In this document: positions 6,448-6,978 of the stretch, in pieces
How positions within the stretch are numbered: position 1 is the first letter of the stretch
How the letters are laid out: each line of letters opens with the position of its first letter
Source: Gemmatimonadota bacterium
GTDB taxonomy: Bacteria; JAAXHH01
Length of the DNA: 6,978 nucleotides
Reading direction: 5' to 3'
Assembly (NCBI GenBank): GCA_026713285.1
Contig: JAPOOT010000279.1
Coordinates: 1 to 6,978 of the forward strand
The notes under the pieces: generated by a model
The model's input: the letters and a program-made list of their open reading frames with translations, nothing else
Database searches by the model: none
What the model was told of the DNA's origin: nothing
Made by a program: the position numbers and the translations under genes

Positions 6448-6479
6448 GAATACCAATGGGAATCTCCATCTCGGTATTC
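6448..6479. promoter_or_regulatory. Inverted repeat GAATACC-N18-GGTATTC upstream of the oxygenase gene
   Basis: GAATACC at 6448-6454 and GGTATTC at 6473-6479 are perfect 7-bp inverted arms, 25 bp start to start, lying just upstream of the oxygenase ribosome binding site. They could be an operator for a dimeric regulator or a leader hairpin. No clear -35/-10 pair was found on the minus strand in the 129-base gap, so the promoter is unplaced. Arms of this length can occur by chance. Confidence 0.3.
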
Positions 6480-6556
6480 AACACAAGCAGTTTCCTTTGC
6501 AAGAGTCAGCTCAACAGGTCTAGAATCACACGCTCGGATACAAGTACAGCCATGAA

Positions 6557-6978
6557 TCAGCCATCATCGTCGTCATTGTCATCGTCTCCATCGCCGTCCC
6601 CATCTCCATCACCATCACCATCACCATCACCATCACCATCGCCGTCTCCGTCTCCATCCCCGTCTCCATCGCCGTCCCCATTTCCATCACCGTCGCCATC
6701 TCCGTCGCCGTCGCCATCCCCGTCCCCATCCCCGTCCCCATCTCCATCGCCGTCTCCATCGCCGTCTCCATCGCCGTCACCATCCCCGTCCCCATCACCA
6801 TCGCCGTCACCGTCGCCATCACCGTCGCCATCTCCGTCTCCATCGCCGTCCCCATCTCCATCACCGTCGCCGTCGCCATCACCATCGCCGTCTCCGTCGC
6901 CATCACCATCACCGTCGCCATCTCCGTCTCCCTCGACGTCCCCATCTCCACCCCCGTCGCCATCTCCGTCGCCGTCTC
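6557..6978 (-). CDS. Asp-Gly dipeptide-repeat protein, C-terminal part (truncated by window edge)
   Basis: On the minus strand the frame ending at TGA 6559-6557 is open to the window edge (139 residues, no start inside). Residues 1-130 are 65 Asp-Gly positions with only four departures: Gly for Asp (6950-6952), Val for Gly (6935-6937), Glu for Asp (6932-6934) and Asn for Asp (6680-6682). The last nine residues are the acidic tail DDDNDDDDG. Coding on this strand is supported because the Asp-codon wobble base is C or T at nearly every position, as GAY requires, while the Gly-codon wobble base uses all four bases. The opposite strand would encode Ser-Pro repeats, where both wobble positions should be free. 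The replacements are also mostly mild on this strand. Very acidic DG-rich stretches recall the DxDxDG calcium-binding core and flexible linkers of secreted proteins. The N-terminal part and therefore export and function are unseen. The oxygenase gene follows 129 bases downstream. Confidence 0.75.
   Translation of the reverse strand, partial: DGDGDGDGGGDGDVEGDGDGDGDGDGDGDGDGDGDGDGDGDGDGDGDGDGDGDGDGDGDGDGDGDGDGDGDGDGDGDGDGDGDGDGDGDGDGDGDGDGNGDGDGDGDGDGDGDGDGDGDGDGDGDGDGDGDDDNDDDDG
6587..6976. repeat. Degenerate hexanucleotide array (65 units) with a pure CCATCA tract
   Basis: The array has a period of 6 bp with plus-strand consensus CCRTCN throughout and continues past the window edge. Within it 6606-6635 is five identical CCATCA units, extended by CCATC to 6640, a young slippage tract. 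Elsewhere the units differ at the two wobble positions, so most of the array is old and has drifted under constraint rather than being a fresh microsatellite. Arrays like this are prone to length change and to assembly collapse. Confidence 0.92.

Noticed and set aside
6475..6482. TATTCAAC shared with the repeat units at 449 and 492
   Set aside because: Eight-base matches are expected by chance in a window of this size, and the CCG part of the box is missing.
6526..6963. Minus-strand Met/Ala/Thr-rich frame of 145 codons in the repeat array
   Set aside because: It is an out-of-phase reading of the same hexamers; its composition comes only from the ATGG-type repeats.
6552..6978. Plus-strand (Ser-Pro)n reading from ATG 6552, open to the edge
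   Set aside because: No Shine-Dalgarno, and the Pro-codon wobble base is limited to A/G without reason on this strand; the minus-strand Asp-Gly reading explains the limit.

Overview
The window is high-GC bacterial DNA. Strong Shine-Dalgarno sequences precede two of the genes, and one exported protein carries a Sec-type signal peptide. The organism cannot be identified from this sequence. The composition and unusual protein fusions would suit an uncultured soil, marine or host-associated bacterium, but that is only an impression.

Layout. (1) 1-314, minus strand: N-terminal 104 residues of a PLP-dependent class I/II aminotransferase that runs off the left edge. (2) 315-679: divergent intergenic region. 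It holds four CAACCG boxes at 32/22/21-bp spacing (about 3, 2 and 2 helical turns), a good sigma70-type promoter (TTGACA, 17 bp, TACATT) just downstream, and a possible leader hairpin. (3) 680-3975, plus strand: two overlapping genes for a CUT1-type (MalFG-like) sugar ABC importer. The first is a fusion of a secreted solute-binding protein to a MalF-type permease through an extra membrane segment. The second is a MalG-type permease. No ATPase gene is in the window. (4) 3976-4220: short region with a 17-bp tandem repeat and a doubtful small reading frame. (5) 4221-5810, plus strand: a 529-residue protein of unknown function, probably an alpha/alpha-toroid fold, whose start region is a 33-bp tandem duplication offering two start codons. 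(6) 5792-6427, minus strand: an aspartyl/asparaginyl beta-hydroxylase-family 2-oxoglutarate/Fe(II) oxygenase, converging on and overlapping gene 5 by 19 bp. (7) 6557-6978, minus strand: the C-terminal part of a protein that is almost pure (Asp-Gly)n, ending in an acidic Asp/Asn tail and running off the right edge. It lies directly upstream of the oxygenase on the same strand.

How the parts may work together. The importer genes form one translationally coupled unit behind the repeat-flanked promoter; their substrate is probably a sugar or polyol, but the sequence does not say which. By eye, genes 5 and 6 have clearly lower GC at third codon positions than the importer genes, so the right half may have a different history. 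The most thought-provoking pairing is the Asp-rich (DG)n protein next to an Asp/Asn-hydroxylase-family enzyme. This could be a substrate-modifier pair, but that is inference. The coding strand of the (DG)n array rests on substitution pattern: the Asp-codon wobble base is restricted to C/T while the Gly-codon wobble base uses all four bases.
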